This document shows, piece by piece, positions 1-7,368 of a DNA stretch of 64,000 nt. Numbering within the stretch: position 1 is the first letter of the stretch; every line of letters starts with the position of its first letter. Source of the DNA: Chelativorans sp. AA-79. GTDB lineage: Bacteria > Pseudomonadota > Alphaproteobacteria > Rhizobiales > Rhizobiaceae. The position numbers and the translations under genes are program-made. The stretch covers positions 2,682,001 through 2,746,000 of the forward strand of contig NZ_CP120361.1 of assembly GCF_029457495.1 (NCBI RefSeq). The letters run 5' to 3'. The notes under the pieces are model-generated. The model saw only the letters and a program-made list of their open reading frames with translations. It was not told the DNA's origin and did no database searches.

Positions 1-2
1 GC

Positions 3-572
3 TCCACCAAGAGCCATGACGCGCAGGACTACACGCCGGAAAAGATGGCCGATGACGCTGCCGCGCTGCTCGACCATCTCGGCATCCCCCGCGCCCATGT
101 GATGGGTTATTCCATGGGAGCGCGGGTCGCGGCCTTCCTGGCGCTGAGACATCCCGATCGCGTGGCGACGCTGGTCTTCGGCGGCCTCGGGATCGGCATG
201 GTGGAAGGTGTGGGCGAGTGGGACGTGATCGCCGAGGCTCTTCTGACGGAGGACCCGGAGGGCATCACCCATCCGCGCGGCCGCATGTTCCGCAGCTTCG
301 CCGACCAGACGAAGAGCGACCGGCAGGCACTTGCCGCCTGCATCTCCACTTCGCGCACGCTCCTGACGCGCGGCGAGGTCGCGCGGATCCGCCAGCCGGC
401 GCTGGTCGCCGTGGGGACCAAGGACGACATCGCCGGCGCGCCGGAGCCGATGGCCGCGCTCCTGCCGCAGGGCGAGGCGTTCTCGATCGACCGCCGCGAC
501 CACATGCTTTCGGTCGGAGACAAGACCTTCAAGGCGCGGGTGCTGGAGTTCCTGGCGGCACACCCGCTATAG
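3..572 (+). CDS. alpha/beta hydrolase, C-terminal part (5' end outside window)
   Basis: The reading frame is open from the first bases of the window and ends at a TAG at 570-572, so the start lies upstream and about 189 residues are visible. The nucleophile elbow Gly-Tyr-Ser-Met-Gly is encoded at about 105-119, with the catalytic Ser codon at 111-113. A later Asp (in GTKDDIAG) and a His near the C-terminus (RRDHML) fit the rest of the Ser-Asp-His triad of the alpha/beta hydrolase fold. The substrate cannot be told: esterases, haloperoxidase-like and bacterial MhpC-like enzymes all share this layout. An internal ATG at 45 lacks a ribosome site and would remove the strand before the elbow. Confidence 0.85.
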   Translation, partial: STKSHDAQDYTPEKMADDAAALLDHLGIPRAHVMGYSMGARVAAFLALRHPDRVATLVFGGLGIGMVEGVGEWDVIAEALLTEDPEGITHPRGRMFRSFADQTKSDRQALAACISTSRTLLTRGEVARIRQPALVAVGTKDDIAGAPEPMAALLPQGEAFSIDRRDHMLSVGDKTFKARVLEFLAAHPL

Positions 573-698
573 CCAGTTCAATCCTTCCCCGCCGCGGAAT
601 CTTCAAGGAGCCGGAACTCTCCCTTGACAACTCGGCTTGTTGTCGGAGCATCGCGGCGAAGCCCTTACGGCATCCGTGCCGAAGCGTTGGAGGAGTTC

Positions 699-1499
699 AT
701 GGGACAAGGGACGGCCGGAAAGGGCATCGCGCAGCAGAAGCGCACCCAGGGCGTGGACGATCTGATGATGCGCCCGGGCCCGGGCTACCGGGTCGGCCAG
801 GCGATCGTCGATTGGGCCGAGCGGCTGAACCTGAGATATGCCGCCGTCGGCAATCCGCCCGTGCACGACAACGCCACTTTCCCGTGGGTAGCCGAGATCG
901 AGCGCGAATGGGAGCTGATTCGCGCCGAACTCGACCGGGTGCTCATCCGGAAAGAAGAATTGCCGGGCTTCCATGAGATCGTCTCCGAGGTGCGTTCCAT
1001 CTCGACCGACCGCGACTGGAAATCCTTCGTCTTCTGCGGCTACGGTTCGAGCTCCGAGGACGCGATCAGGGCCTGCCCGGAGACGTGGCGTATCCTGCAG
1101 AAGATCCCGGGACTGAAGGCGGCGATGTTCTCCATTTTCGAGCCGGGCAAGCATTTGCAGCCGCATCGCGGGCCGTATAACGGCGTCTTGCGGCTTCATC
1201 TGGGCCTCAAGGTTCCGGCCGAGCGGGACAAGGTGGCGATCCGGGTGGCCGACCGGGTCTGCCATTGGGAGGAGGGCAAGGTCCTGATCTTCGACGACGC
1301 CTACGAGCACGAGGCGTGGAATCATTCCGGCGAAACGCGTGTCGTGCTCTTCGTCGATTTCGTGAAGCCTACCCGCTTCCCGGCAAGCGCCGTCAACTGG
1401 ATGCTTCTCAACCTGGCGCCGTTCACTCCCTTCGTGCGTGAGGGCTACAAGGCGCAGAAGCGCTGGGAAAAGTTGTTCTTTGCCGGGGAGGGGAGTTGA
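699..1499 (+). CDS. aspartyl/asparaginyl beta-hydroxylase family dioxygenase
   Basis: The 266-residue protein belongs to the Asp/Asn beta-hydroxylase (AspH/LpxO-like) family of Fe(II)/2-oxoglutarate dioxygenases. The two expected iron-binding histidines are H156 (in PHRGPYNG) and H204 (in FDDAYEHEAWN). The following GETR supplies the Arg that typically binds 2-oxoglutarate. I chose the ATG at 699 because GGAGGAG lies just upstream at 689-695; an upstream TTG at 624 has no such support. The family includes LpxO, which hydroxylates lipid A acyl chains, and peptide hydroxylases, and the sequence does not decide between them. It stands alone between the hydrolase and cysE. Confidence 0.85.
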   Translation: MGQGTAGKGIAQQKRTQGVDDLMMRPGPGYRVGQAIVDWAERLNLRYAAVGNPPVHDNATFPWVAEIEREWELIRAELDRVLIRKEELPGFHEIVSEVRSISTDRDWKSFVFCGYGSSSEDAIRACPETWRILQKIPGLKAAMFSIFEPGKHLQPHRGPYNGVLRLHLGLKVPAERDKVAIRVADRVCHWEEGKVLIFDDAYEHEAWNHSGETRVVLFVDFVKPTRFPASAVNWMLLNLAPFTPFVREGYKAQKRWEKLFFAGEGS

Positions 1500-1532
1500 G
1501 AAGGCTCTTCGGGCAGGTGCAGGCTTCGCGCT

Positions 1533-1550
1533 GTTCAAATCTGTTTGAAC
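1533..1550. repeat. inverted repeat upstream of cysE
   Basis: GTTCAAA at 1533-1539 and TTTGAAC at 1544-1550 form a perfect 7-bp inverted repeat with a 4-base spacer. It lies about 20 bases upstream of the proposed cysE -35 box and 33 bases after the dioxygenase stop. It could be an operator or a weak terminator; there is no T-run. Confidence 0.5.
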
Positions 1551-1571
1551 CGGCGTTTCAGGAATTTGCAA

Positions 1572-1600
1572 TTTAACCGAAGGCCATTCTGCCCTAGATA
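1572..1600 (+). promoter_or_regulatory. candidate sigma-70-type promoter of cysE
   Basis: TTTAAC at 1572-1577 and TAGATA at 1595-1600 are separated by exactly 17 bases. The implied transcript start is about 24 bases before the ATG at 1631. The match to consensus is moderate and the call is inference. Confidence 0.45.
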
Positions 1601-1630
1601 TAGGCTGACGCTGTGGAAATGGAGACGACC

Positions 1631-2449
1631 ATGACGGCCAGACAAGCGGTTCGCCCGAATGCGCCGCAACAGATCGATCCCATCTGGTCCGAAATCAGGG
1701 CCGAAGCTCAGGCGGCCGTCGACAACGACCAGCTGCTTGCCGGCTTCCTCTATTCCACGGTCCTCAATCATGCAACGCTGGAAGAGGCGGTGAGCCACCG
1801 CATCTCGCAGCGGCTCGACCACGCGGATATCGGCGCCGACATCATCCGCCAGTCCTTCCGGGCCATGTGGGAGGATCAGCCGGAGTGGAGCTCCATCCTG
1901 CGCGTCGACATCCAGGCCTATTACGACCGGGACCCCGCCTGCGACCGGTTCCTGATGCCGGTGCTCTATTTCAAGGGGTTCCACGCAATCCAGACGCATC
2001 GGTTGGCCCACTGGCTGTGGAACCGGGGCCGCAGGGACTTCGCGCTCTACCTGCAGAGCCGCTCCTCCTCCGTGTTCCAGACGGACATCAACCCGGCTGC
2101 GCGGATCGGGCGCGGCATCTTCCTCGACCACGCCACCGGCCTTGTGGTGGGCGAGACGGCAGTGATCGAGGATAACGTGTCGATCCTCCAGGGGGTGACG
2201 CTCGGCGGCACGGGCAAGGAGACGGGCGACCGCCATCCCAAGATCCGCCATGGCGTGCTGATCGGCGCGGGCGCCAAGATCCTCGGCAATATCGAGGTCG
2301 GCCATTGCACGAAGGTGGCGGCGGGCTCGGTGGTGGTGAAGCCGGTGCCGCCCAACAAGACGGTGGCGGGCGTTCCGGCCCGCATCATAGGCGAGGCGGG
2401 CTGCAACGAGCCCTCGCGGGCAATGGACCAGCTTCTGCAGGCGGAGTAG
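1631..2449 (+). CDS. cysE: serine O-acetyltransferase
   Basis: CysE acetylates L-serine with acetyl-CoA to O-acetylserine, the first committed step of cysteine synthesis in the cytoplasm. The 272-residue protein has the helical N-terminal domain followed by a left-handed beta-helix of hexapeptide repeats. The hallmark stretches LDHATGLVVGETAVIEDN, GVTLGGTG and RHPKI are present, with the catalytic His in the first of these. Three in-frame starts exist (GTG 1613, ATG 1619, ATG 1631). GGAG at 1621-1624 sits at good spacing only for 1631, so I chose that. The gene is monocistronic as far as can be seen and may be controlled by the inverted repeat and promoter just upstream. Confidence 0.95.
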   Translation: MTARQAVRPNAPQQIDPIWSEIRAEAQAAVDNDQLLAGFLYSTVLNHATLEEAVSHRISQRLDHADIGADIIRQSFRAMWEDQPEWSSILRVDIQAYYDRDPACDRFLMPVLYFKGFHAIQTHRLAHWLWNRGRRDFALYLQSRSSSVFQTDINPAARIGRGIFLDHATGLVVGETAVIEDNVSILQGVTLGGTGKETGDRHPKIRHGVLIGAGAKILGNIEVGHCTKVAAGSVVVKPVPPNKTVAGVPARIIGEAGCNEPSRAMDQLLQAE

Positions 2450-2541
2450 ACGCTTTCCCGCTCTGACCTCGCCCGAGGGGTTTACAGCCGCGCCGCGCCC
2501 GTGCCAGAAGCGGGGCAGCAGCCCAAAGACGGAGAAGTTTG

Positions 2542-2745
2542 TTGAAGCCGGAAGAGATCAGGAAGCTCGATGCCTATTTCAAGCGGGTCTTCCAGAACCC
2601 CTCCTTGCAGGTGAAGGCGCGTCCGCGCAAGGAAGATTCGTGCGAGCTCTATGTCGGCGACGAATTCCTCGGCATCATCTTCAAGGATGAGGACGAAGGG
2701 GACTACAACTTCTCCATGGCCATCCTGGACGTCGATCTCGACTAG
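2542..2745 (+). CDS. DUF3126 family small protein
   Basis: This 67-residue protein of unknown function matches the alphaproteobacterial DUF3126 family in its opening (KPEEIRKLDAYFKRVF) and in the acidic C-terminal half (LYVGDEFLGIIFKDEDEGDYNFSMAILDVDLD). No ATG is available. Two adjacent TTG codons at 2539 and 2542 follow GGAGAAG at 2531-2537; I prefer 2542 because family members usually begin Met-Lys-Pro-Glu. It follows cysE by 92 bases on the same strand and may be co-transcribed with it. Nothing in the protein suggests membrane or export signals. Confidence 0.8.
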   Translation: MKPEEIRKLDAYFKRVFQNPSLQVKARPRKEDSCELYVGDEFLGIIFKDEDEGDYNFSMAILDVDLD

Positions 2746-2909
2746 CTCCGGCGGACTGCCAGAGTCGCCCATCTCCATCGACTGCCACTCCTTTGAAGCA
2801 CGCGCAGGCGCTATTGCACAGAGCGCGGTGACGGCATGACGGCGAAGACCGTGTGCTTGCGGTGCGTGGCTGGCGCGCTTTATGCTTCCGCCGAGAAAAG
2901 GAGAGCTTC

Positions 2910-3446
2910 ATGCCGATTTACGCACTCGACGGGCATATCCCCCAATTCGCCGATCTGCAGACGGGCTGGGTCGCACCCGACGCGATTCTGGTGGGAAAGC
3001 TGGTGATCGGGCGCGATGTGGGGATCTGGTTCGGGGCGGTGCTGCGCGGCGACAACGAGCCCATCACCATTGGCGACGGCAGCAATGTGCAGGAGCACAC
3101 GGTAATGCATACCGATATGGGCTTCCCGCTCACGGTGGGGCGCGGCTGCACGATTGGCCATCGCGCCATGCTGCATGGCTGCACGATCGGCGACAACACG
3201 CTGATCGGCATGGGGGCGACGGTGCTGAACGGCGCGCGGATCGGCAATGACTGCCTTGTCGGCGCCGGGGCGCTCGTCACCGAGGGTAAGAGCTTTCCCG
3301 ACCGGTCGCTTATCGTCGGCACGCCGGCCAAGGTGGTGCGCGATCTCGATGACGAAGCGGTAGAGAGACTGCGCGTTTCGGCGGCGAGCTATGTCGAGAA
3401 TGCCAGGCGATTTCGGCGCGGGCTCGAGCCGGCGGGTCTCGGCTAG
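2910..3446 (+). CDS. gamma-type carbonic anhydrase family protein
   Basis: The 178-residue protein is a left-handed beta-helix hexapeptide-repeat protein of the gamma-carbonic anhydrase/YrdA/PaaY family. The family motif [18 protein letters not shown] is intact. The three expected zinc histidines are H67 (MHTD), H84 (IGHR) and H89 (LHGC). An upstream GTG at 2853 would add 19 residues unlike the family, whereas the ATG at 2910 follows AGGAGAG at 2899-2905. Members of this family vary from active carbonic anhydrases to proteins without detectable activity, so catalysis is inferred from the conserved ligands only. It lies between the DUF3126 gene and a convergent transglutaminase-like gene. Confidence 0.9.
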   Translation: MPIYALDGHIPQFADLQTGWVAPDAILVGKLVIGRDVGIWFGAVLRGDNEPITIGDGSNVQEHTVMHTDMGFPLTVGRGCTIGHRAMLHGCTIGDNTLIGMGATVLNGARIGNDCLVGAGALVTEGKSFPDRSLIVGTPAKVVRDLDDEAVERLRVSAASYVENARRFRRGLEPAGLG

Positions 3447-3517
3447 GCCGCTCCTACGGTCATTTCCGATACTTCCAGAATCACCGGCTGCCGGGCGGGA
3501 CTCGGCTGCTCTCGTGC

Positions 3518-3612
3518 AAAAAAGCGGAGCCGACCCCAGGGGAAGGGGCCGGCTCCTAACCCGGTCGATGGGGACGGGGAGGTGGGGACTCGACCGGGTT
3601 TCCCGGGAACAG
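3518..3612 (-). ncRNA. candidate C-loop small RNA / structured 3'UTR ending in an intrinsic terminator
   Basis: Read on the minus strand directly after the transglutaminase-like stop codon, there is a perfect 11-bp stem (3558-3568 with 3590-3600). Its 21-base loop is almost pure C and contains ACCUCCCC. A second hairpin follows (3526-3532 with 3550-3556, then 3534-3537 with 3545-3548, loop UUCCCCU), and then six U residues (3523-3518). The last hairpin plus U-run is a classical intrinsic terminator. CCUCC-bearing loops complement the Shine-Dalgarno sequence and resemble the alpha-r14 and CcsR 'Cuckoo' RNAs of alphaproteobacteria. Assignment to those families is inference; the structure is directly visible. 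Confidence 0.6.
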
Positions 3613-4227
3613 TCAGCGGCTGGAGGAAACGCTGCCCACGGCCGTTGCGCGGCCGTCCGATATGGACACCCAGCGGGAGGCGTCGTGCGCCGACTGGCGC
3701 TTCAGGAATTGGTAGGATGTTTCGGACCACGGCAGGATCGACGCTTCCATGTTGTCCAGGATGAAGTCACCTATGTCGGTGGTGACCGTGAGCACCGCAT
3801 GGCCGTCGCCGTTGGGCTGGCGCACCACGGTGATGAGCAGATCGGAGGCGGGAACGCCCGCATTGATCAGGAGGCGGCGCTTCTCCAGCACATAGTCTTC
3901 GCAATCGCCGTAGATATCGGGATAGGACCAGAATTCCTCGATGCCCCAGATCTCCCGATCGGTGCTCGGCATCACGGAGGTGTTGACGGTGTTGTTCACG
4001 TCCACGAGCAGCGCCCACAGCTGGCGCGTCAATTCCACCGGTGCCGGATTTGCGCTCGTTTGCCGGCATTCGGACGGCTCGCGCTGGCACAGCTCGAAAT
4101 GGCCGACCGGCTGTGACGTGAGACCCTCCGTGGGCATGAAATCGCCGGCCGCAAAAGCCTTTGTCGTCGGTGACGCGAAGAGGATCGCGAGCGCCGCAAG
4201 AAGCGACATCCCTTTGTTGAACCGCAT
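3613..4227 (-). CDS. transglutaminase-like cysteine protease (BTLCP family), secreted
   Basis: The 204-residue protein has an N-terminal signal peptide (hydrophobic residues 8-20, likely cleavage after AFA near residue 27), so it acts in the periplasm or outside. The bacterial transglutaminase-like cysteine proteinase triad is visible as Cys109 (YGDCEDY), His143 (GDGHAVL) and Asp158 (ILDN). Members of this family are often linked to LapD/LapG-type proteolysis or to cell-surface processing, but no LapA or LapD partner is present nearby, so the target is unknown. A leader of roughly 95 bases and its own promoter lie upstream. Its 3' end runs into the C-loop RNA structure. Confidence 0.85.
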   Translation of the reverse strand: MRFNKGMSLLAALAILFASPTTKAFAAGDFMPTEGLTSQPVGHFELCQREPSECRQTSANPAPVELTRQLWALLVDVNNTVNTSVMPSTDREIWGIEEFWSYPDIYGDCEDYVLEKRRLLINAGVPASDLLITVVRQPNGDGHAVLTVTTDIGDFILDNMEASILPWSETSYQFLKRQSAHDASRWVSISDGRATAVGSVSSSR

Positions 4228-4325
4228 TTTTCGTCTCCCCGTTATGAGGAGACTATGGCAGGTCCGGATTGATACCGCGCAAAGGCTTGAAGTAGAAATA
4301 AGACTAAATTTTAAACCAGTTTGAA

Positions 4326-4354
4326 ATACATATGTATAAAGAAGTTAACGTCAA
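4326..4354 (-). promoter_or_regulatory. candidate promoter of the transglutaminase-like gene in an AT-rich island
   Basis: On the minus strand TTGACG (4354-4349) is followed after 16 bases by TATGTA (4332-4327), and after 18 by TGTATT. The -10 area overlaps the perfect 12-bp palindrome ATACATATGTAT at 4326-4337. The surrounding 4290-4380 region is strikingly AT-rich for this genome. In the rest of the 268-base gap, hairpins at 4437-4455 and near 4411-4430 may end the upstream PilZ transcript. Confidence 0.4.
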
Positions 4355-4495
4355 TGTTGCAATGTATTAAGCATAACGAGGTCTGAATTTCCGGCGCGGG
4401 GTGCGGCCGCGCAAGGGCCGACGCCTTGCCTGCGTCCTCCGGGAGAGTGCCGGAGTGCTCTTGGTTGCATCTTGGAAGTGTGGTCGAGCGGAAGA

Positions 4496-5098
4496 CTACT
4501 CGAATTCGGCGAGCAACGCGGCCGGTTCCTGAAGCACCGCAAATTCCAGAGCGAAGCCGTGTTCGAAGTGGCGCACGACCTCGCCGCGGAGATTTCCGAG
4601 AAACACCGGGGTGCCGATCGCCGGCTTGGGAGCGGTCTCGATCGCCGCACCCGATGCCGAGAGGTCGACGATGCGGCAGGGATGCTCGTGCCCGTCGGGC
4701 AAGCGGATCGTGCTCATCGGGTTTCCCGGGGTGATGCGCTCGTGCCGCCGGTCCTCCGGAAGGTCGAGCTCATGACGGTTCGCGAGCCAGGTGAGTTGCG
4801 AGGCGAGCTTGTCGCGCTTCCTTTCGGAGGCGTTGATCGTCATGGCGAAGCCTTCGTCGAAGACACGCGCGATGCGCCCCTCGATCCGGCCGATATGGTG
4901 GAGATAGACGACCACGCGTTCGCCCTTCCGGCCGATCCGCTCAGCCTTCAGTGCCACGTTGCCTGGTGACATGTCGATGACACGGCAGGAATGCTCTGAG
5001 CGGTCCTGCAGCATGTAACGGCCATAGAGACTGATCTTGACGCGCTGAAAGCTTCGCCTCTCGGCGCGCATGGGCATCGGGTTCGCCGCCACGGCCAT
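4496..5098 (-). CDS. tandem PilZ-domain protein (probable c-di-GMP receptor)
   Basis: The 200-residue protein contains two PilZ domains, the cytoplasmic receptor module for cyclic di-GMP. The second domain keeps both signatures: the RxxxR motif (RRHER) and the D/NxSxxG motif (DLSASG). The first has an RxxxR (RSFQR), but its second motif reads DMSPGN, without the expected Gly. Only one domain may therefore bind the ligand in the standard way. A longer in-frame extension to 5242 exists. I chose the ATG at 5098 because the added N-terminus is low-complexity and unlike the family. No output domain is fused, so it probably works by protein contact. Confidence 0.8.
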   Translation of the reverse strand: MAVAANPMPMRAERRSFQRVKISLYGRYMLQDRSEHSCRVIDMSPGNVALKAERIGRKGERVVVYLHHIGRIEGRIARVFDEGFAMTINASERKRDKLASQLTWLANRHELDLPEDRRHERITPGNPMSTIRLPDGHEHPCRIVDLSASGAAIETAPKPAIGTPVFLGNLRGEVVRHFEHGFALEFAVLQEPAALLAEFE

Positions 5099-5297
5099 GT
5101 CACTGCTCGTTCGATGGCCGTAACGGCCCGACAAAAAACGGAGGAATACTGGGGAGGGAAGGGTTAAGATCACGTAAGCCGGCCTGTTCGCGGAACCGGA
5201 AGGTAGGGGACTGCCTCGCCGTCCCGGGAATCCGTCCAGCATATCCCTGAAGGTGATTTCCTGTGCTAGGCGTTCTCGCCGTCATGAGGGGATCGAG

Positions 5298-5879
5298 ATG
5301 GGCACAACACACGCCGGACCGCAGACCACCTCGACGGCCGGTACCGTCGGCGCCGCGATGAAACGCGTCCTCGTCATCGGCGGACCGGGCTCCGGCAAAT
5401 CGACATTGGCGCGCCGGATCGGAGATGCGCTTCGCCTTCCGGTGTTCCACTTCGACCATATCCATTGGAAATCGGGATGGGTGCCTCGGCCGGAAGACGA
5501 AAAGCTTCCGTTGATCGAGGAAATCATCGCCGGAGATGCGTGGGTGCTCGAAGGCAACCATTCCCGCTCATACGCGATGAGAGTGGCACGCACCGACACG
5601 CTTGTGTTCCTCGACATGCCACGCAGGCTGCGGATGACCCGGCTTCTGCGTCGGTGGCTTCGTTATCGCGGCACGACACGCCCGGACCTGCCGCATGGCT
5701 GCAACGAGCGGCTGGAACTCGAATTCCTGCGTTACAGCTGGGAGTGGGACCGCACGACGCGGCCGCGGGCACTCCGACTCGCCGAGGACAGCGCGGGGGC
5801 GCTCGACGTCCATGTTCTACGCTCGCCGGCAGAGGTCCGGCGCTTCGAAACATATCTATGCGAGAGAGGGACCGATTGA
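5298..5879 (+). CDS. P-loop NTPase of the adenylate kinase / DNA topology modulation (FlaR-like) type
   Basis: The 193-residue protein has a Walker A motif GGPGSGKST at residues 28-36. It also has the family pattern FHFDHIHWKSGW just after it and an arginine-rich lid region (RRLRMTRLLRRWLRYRG). These features match the small adenylate-kinase-like proteins annotated as topology modulation protein, whose real substrate is unclear. The ATG at 5298 follows GAGGGG; an alternative ATG at 5358 starts nearer the P-loop but lacks a ribosome site. Its stop overlaps the start of the next gene (TGATG), so translation of the pair is probably coupled. Confidence 0.75.
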   Translation: MGTTHAGPQTTSTAGTVGAAMKRVLVIGGPGSGKSTLARRIGDALRLPVFHFDHIHWKSGWVPRPEDEKLPLIEEIIAGDAWVLEGNHSRSYAMRVARTDTLVFLDMPRRLRMTRLLRRWLRYRGTTRPDLPHGCNERLELEFLRYSWEWDRTTRPRALRLAEDSAGALDVHVLRSPAEVRRFETYLCERGTD

Positions 5880-6337
5880 TGGAAGATGTCGAGTTGCGGC
5901 TCGCGGCCGCGGGGGATTTCGACGGCATTCTCGAGCTTTACCGCCACCTCAGCCCGGACGACGACACGTTGTTCGACCGGCCTCAACTGAGGGATATCTG
6001 GTCGTCGCTCCTTTCGCGCGAGGGGACATATGTGTGCGTCGCAGTGGAGGGGGAATCTAGGCCCGTCTCGACCTGCACGCTGGTCGTGATCCCGAATATC
6101 ATGAGGGGAGGGCGATCCTACGCGCTGCTCGAGAATGTCGTCACTCTGAACTCGCACCGTCGGCGTGGCCTCGGCCGGGCCACCCTCAACTTCGCGATCG
6201 AAAAGGCGTGGAGCCTCGGTTGCTACAAGGTGATGTTGATGAGCGGCCGTGCCGATCCCGGCGTTCACACCTTCTATCGAAGCATCTTTCCCCAGACGAA
6301 GCAGGGATACCAGGTCAGGAACTTGCCCGCTGCTTGA
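5879..6337 (+). CDS. GNAT family N-acetyltransferase
   Basis: The 152-residue protein has the GNAT fold: the acetyl-CoA pyrophosphate loop is visible as HRRRGLGRATL, preceded by the beta-4 strand SYALLENVVTL and followed by a C-terminal HTFYRSIFPQ segment. The ATG at 5879 overlaps the preceding stop by one base, with GAGAGAGGG just upstream inside the P-loop gene. An ATG at 5858 is also in frame. The acceptor substrate cannot be inferred. Coupling to the kinase-like gene hints that the two act in one process. It converges on the PAS gene, with only 39 bases between them. Confidence 0.8.
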   Translation: MEDVELRLAAAGDFDGILELYRHLSPDDDTLFDRPQLRDIWSSLLSREGTYVCVAVEGESRPVSTCTLVVIPNIMRGGRSYALLENVVTLNSHRRRGLGRATLNFAIEKAWSLGCYKVMLMSGRADPGVHTFYRSIFPQTKQGYQVRNLPAA

Positions 6338-6376
6338 GTCCAGCCCCCTGACGGCCCGGCGCCTGAACGACGGCGT

Positions 6377-7012
6377 CTATCTGCGACGGCCGCCGTCGAA
6401 GACGACGAGATGGCGGATGCGCCGGCCATTCACGCCGGCGAGTGTTTCCGTCAGAGCCTCGCTGTCCGGCAGGAGGGAGGGAACGGTCAACGCCTTCCGG
6501 CTGGAGAGAAGGAGCGGTTCGCGGTCCGGATCGATCACCCGGAAGCTTTCAAGGGCGTTTTCCAGGATCGGTTCCGCGCCGAGCCAGAACGGCTTCTGGA
6601 TCGGCTGCACCGTGCCGAGTGCGCGCGGATGGTCGTCTCCGCCTTCGACCGGAAGGATCAAAAGCTCGAAAGCGTTCCTGCGGTCATCTCGTCCCAAGCC
6701 CTCGAAGGTGATGAACAGGACAGACTTGTCGGCGAGGGCGCGACGCACGAGCCGCGCTATCGCCTGCCGGTCCTTTTCGCTCCAAAGCGCGGTGAAGGAA
6801 TGGCCCTTGAGCTCCCGGCCATAGGTCGAGCACATGCGGGTGCCGGCAAGCCGGAAAAGCACACTCCCGAGCTCGTCCCGCTCCAGGATGAAGGTGTCGG
6901 GAAGCAATGTCTTGATCTGGCCGGGCGCGATCTCGGTGCGGTGGGGGGCAGGCCGGCCGCGGCGCAGATGATTCCAATATTGGAACAACTCTATCGATCC
7001 ATCCTGAAACAT
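6377..7012 (-). CDS. PAS domain protein (PAS_5 type)
   Basis: The 211-residue protein resembles the alphaproteobacterial PAS_5 family: an N-terminal SIELFQYWNHLRRGRPAPHRTEIAP segment, then the core LLPDTFILERDE...FRLAGTRMCSTYGRELKGHSF. No kinase, GGDEF or DNA-binding domain is attached. It could be a stand-alone sensor or, as some relatives are thought to be, a flagellar or cell-cycle linked regulator; the sequence does not show which. The protein is soluble, with no signal or membrane segment. Its upstream region contains a TTAA-N7-TTAA box about 136 bases from the start. Confidence 0.7.
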   Translation of the reverse strand: MFQDGSIELFQYWNHLRRGRPAPHRTEIAPGQIKTLLPDTFILERDELGSVLFRLAGTRMCSTYGRELKGHSFTALWSEKDRQAIARLVRRALADKSVLFITFEGLGRDDRRNAFELLILPVEGGDDHPRALGTVQPIQKPFWLGAEPILENALESFRVIDPDREPLLLSSRKALTVPSLLPDSEALTETLAGVNGRRIRHLVVFDGGRRR

Positions 7013-7147
7013 ATGCCTGCCGTCCCGTTTTGAAATTCATCCTGTCCCAGAGGTGAACAGAAGCGGCGTCCCATGCACCTCAATGCAGGACAAGCAGGTT
7101 GCGTGCCAGCCTTACTCCGGGTTTTGCACGGAAGCGGATCGTTAGGG

Positions 7148-7162
7148 TTAAGGAACCCTTAA
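7148..7162. promoter_or_regulatory. CtrA-type box (TTAA-N7-TTAA)
   Basis: TTAA at 7148-7151 and TTAA at 7159-7162 are separated by exactly seven bases, and AC follows, matching the full CtrA recognition site of alphaproteobacteria. It lies in the 356-base gap between the PAS gene and the rhomboid gene and could serve either direction. Binding is inference from the consensus. Confidence 0.5.
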
Positions 7163-7184
7163 ACCATTGTTATTCCGTATGTTC

Positions 7185-7324
7185 GAGCTGTCCCACAATG
7201 GCAATGCGGGGTTCCGGCACGGCGTTGAAACGCCCGCTGGCACGGCCCTTGCACAGCTTGTCGCGGGGACAGGGGACTCGACCGAGGGGCCGTCCAGCGG
7301 AAACGCTGGGCGGCTTCTGTTTTT
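7185..7324 (+). ncRNA. candidate small RNA or transcribed leader ending in a strong intrinsic terminator
   Basis: No protein is credible in the 7013-7368 gap. It ends in a perfect 11-bp stem (7289-7299 with 7304-7314, one G-U pair) closed by a GAAA tetraloop and followed by TTCTGTTTTT (7315-7324). No plus-strand gene precedes it, so the terminator must end a short transcript, either a small RNA or an attenuated leader of the rhomboid gene that starts 45 bases later. A smaller hairpin GGCGT-TGAA-ACGCC lies inside. The 5' end is not defined; about 7185 is a guess from the CtrA-type box. Confidence 0.5.
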
Positions 7325-7368
7325 CCGCTATCTCTGATAGGCACGCCGGAAACAGCGAATGATCCGAG

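Noticed and set aside
3584..7285. 13-base match GGGGACTCGACCG shared by the 3.5-kb and 7.3-kb non-coding regions
   Set aside because: A 13-base match is expected by chance in a GC-rich 64-kb window, so I do not claim homology; it is only mentioned as context.
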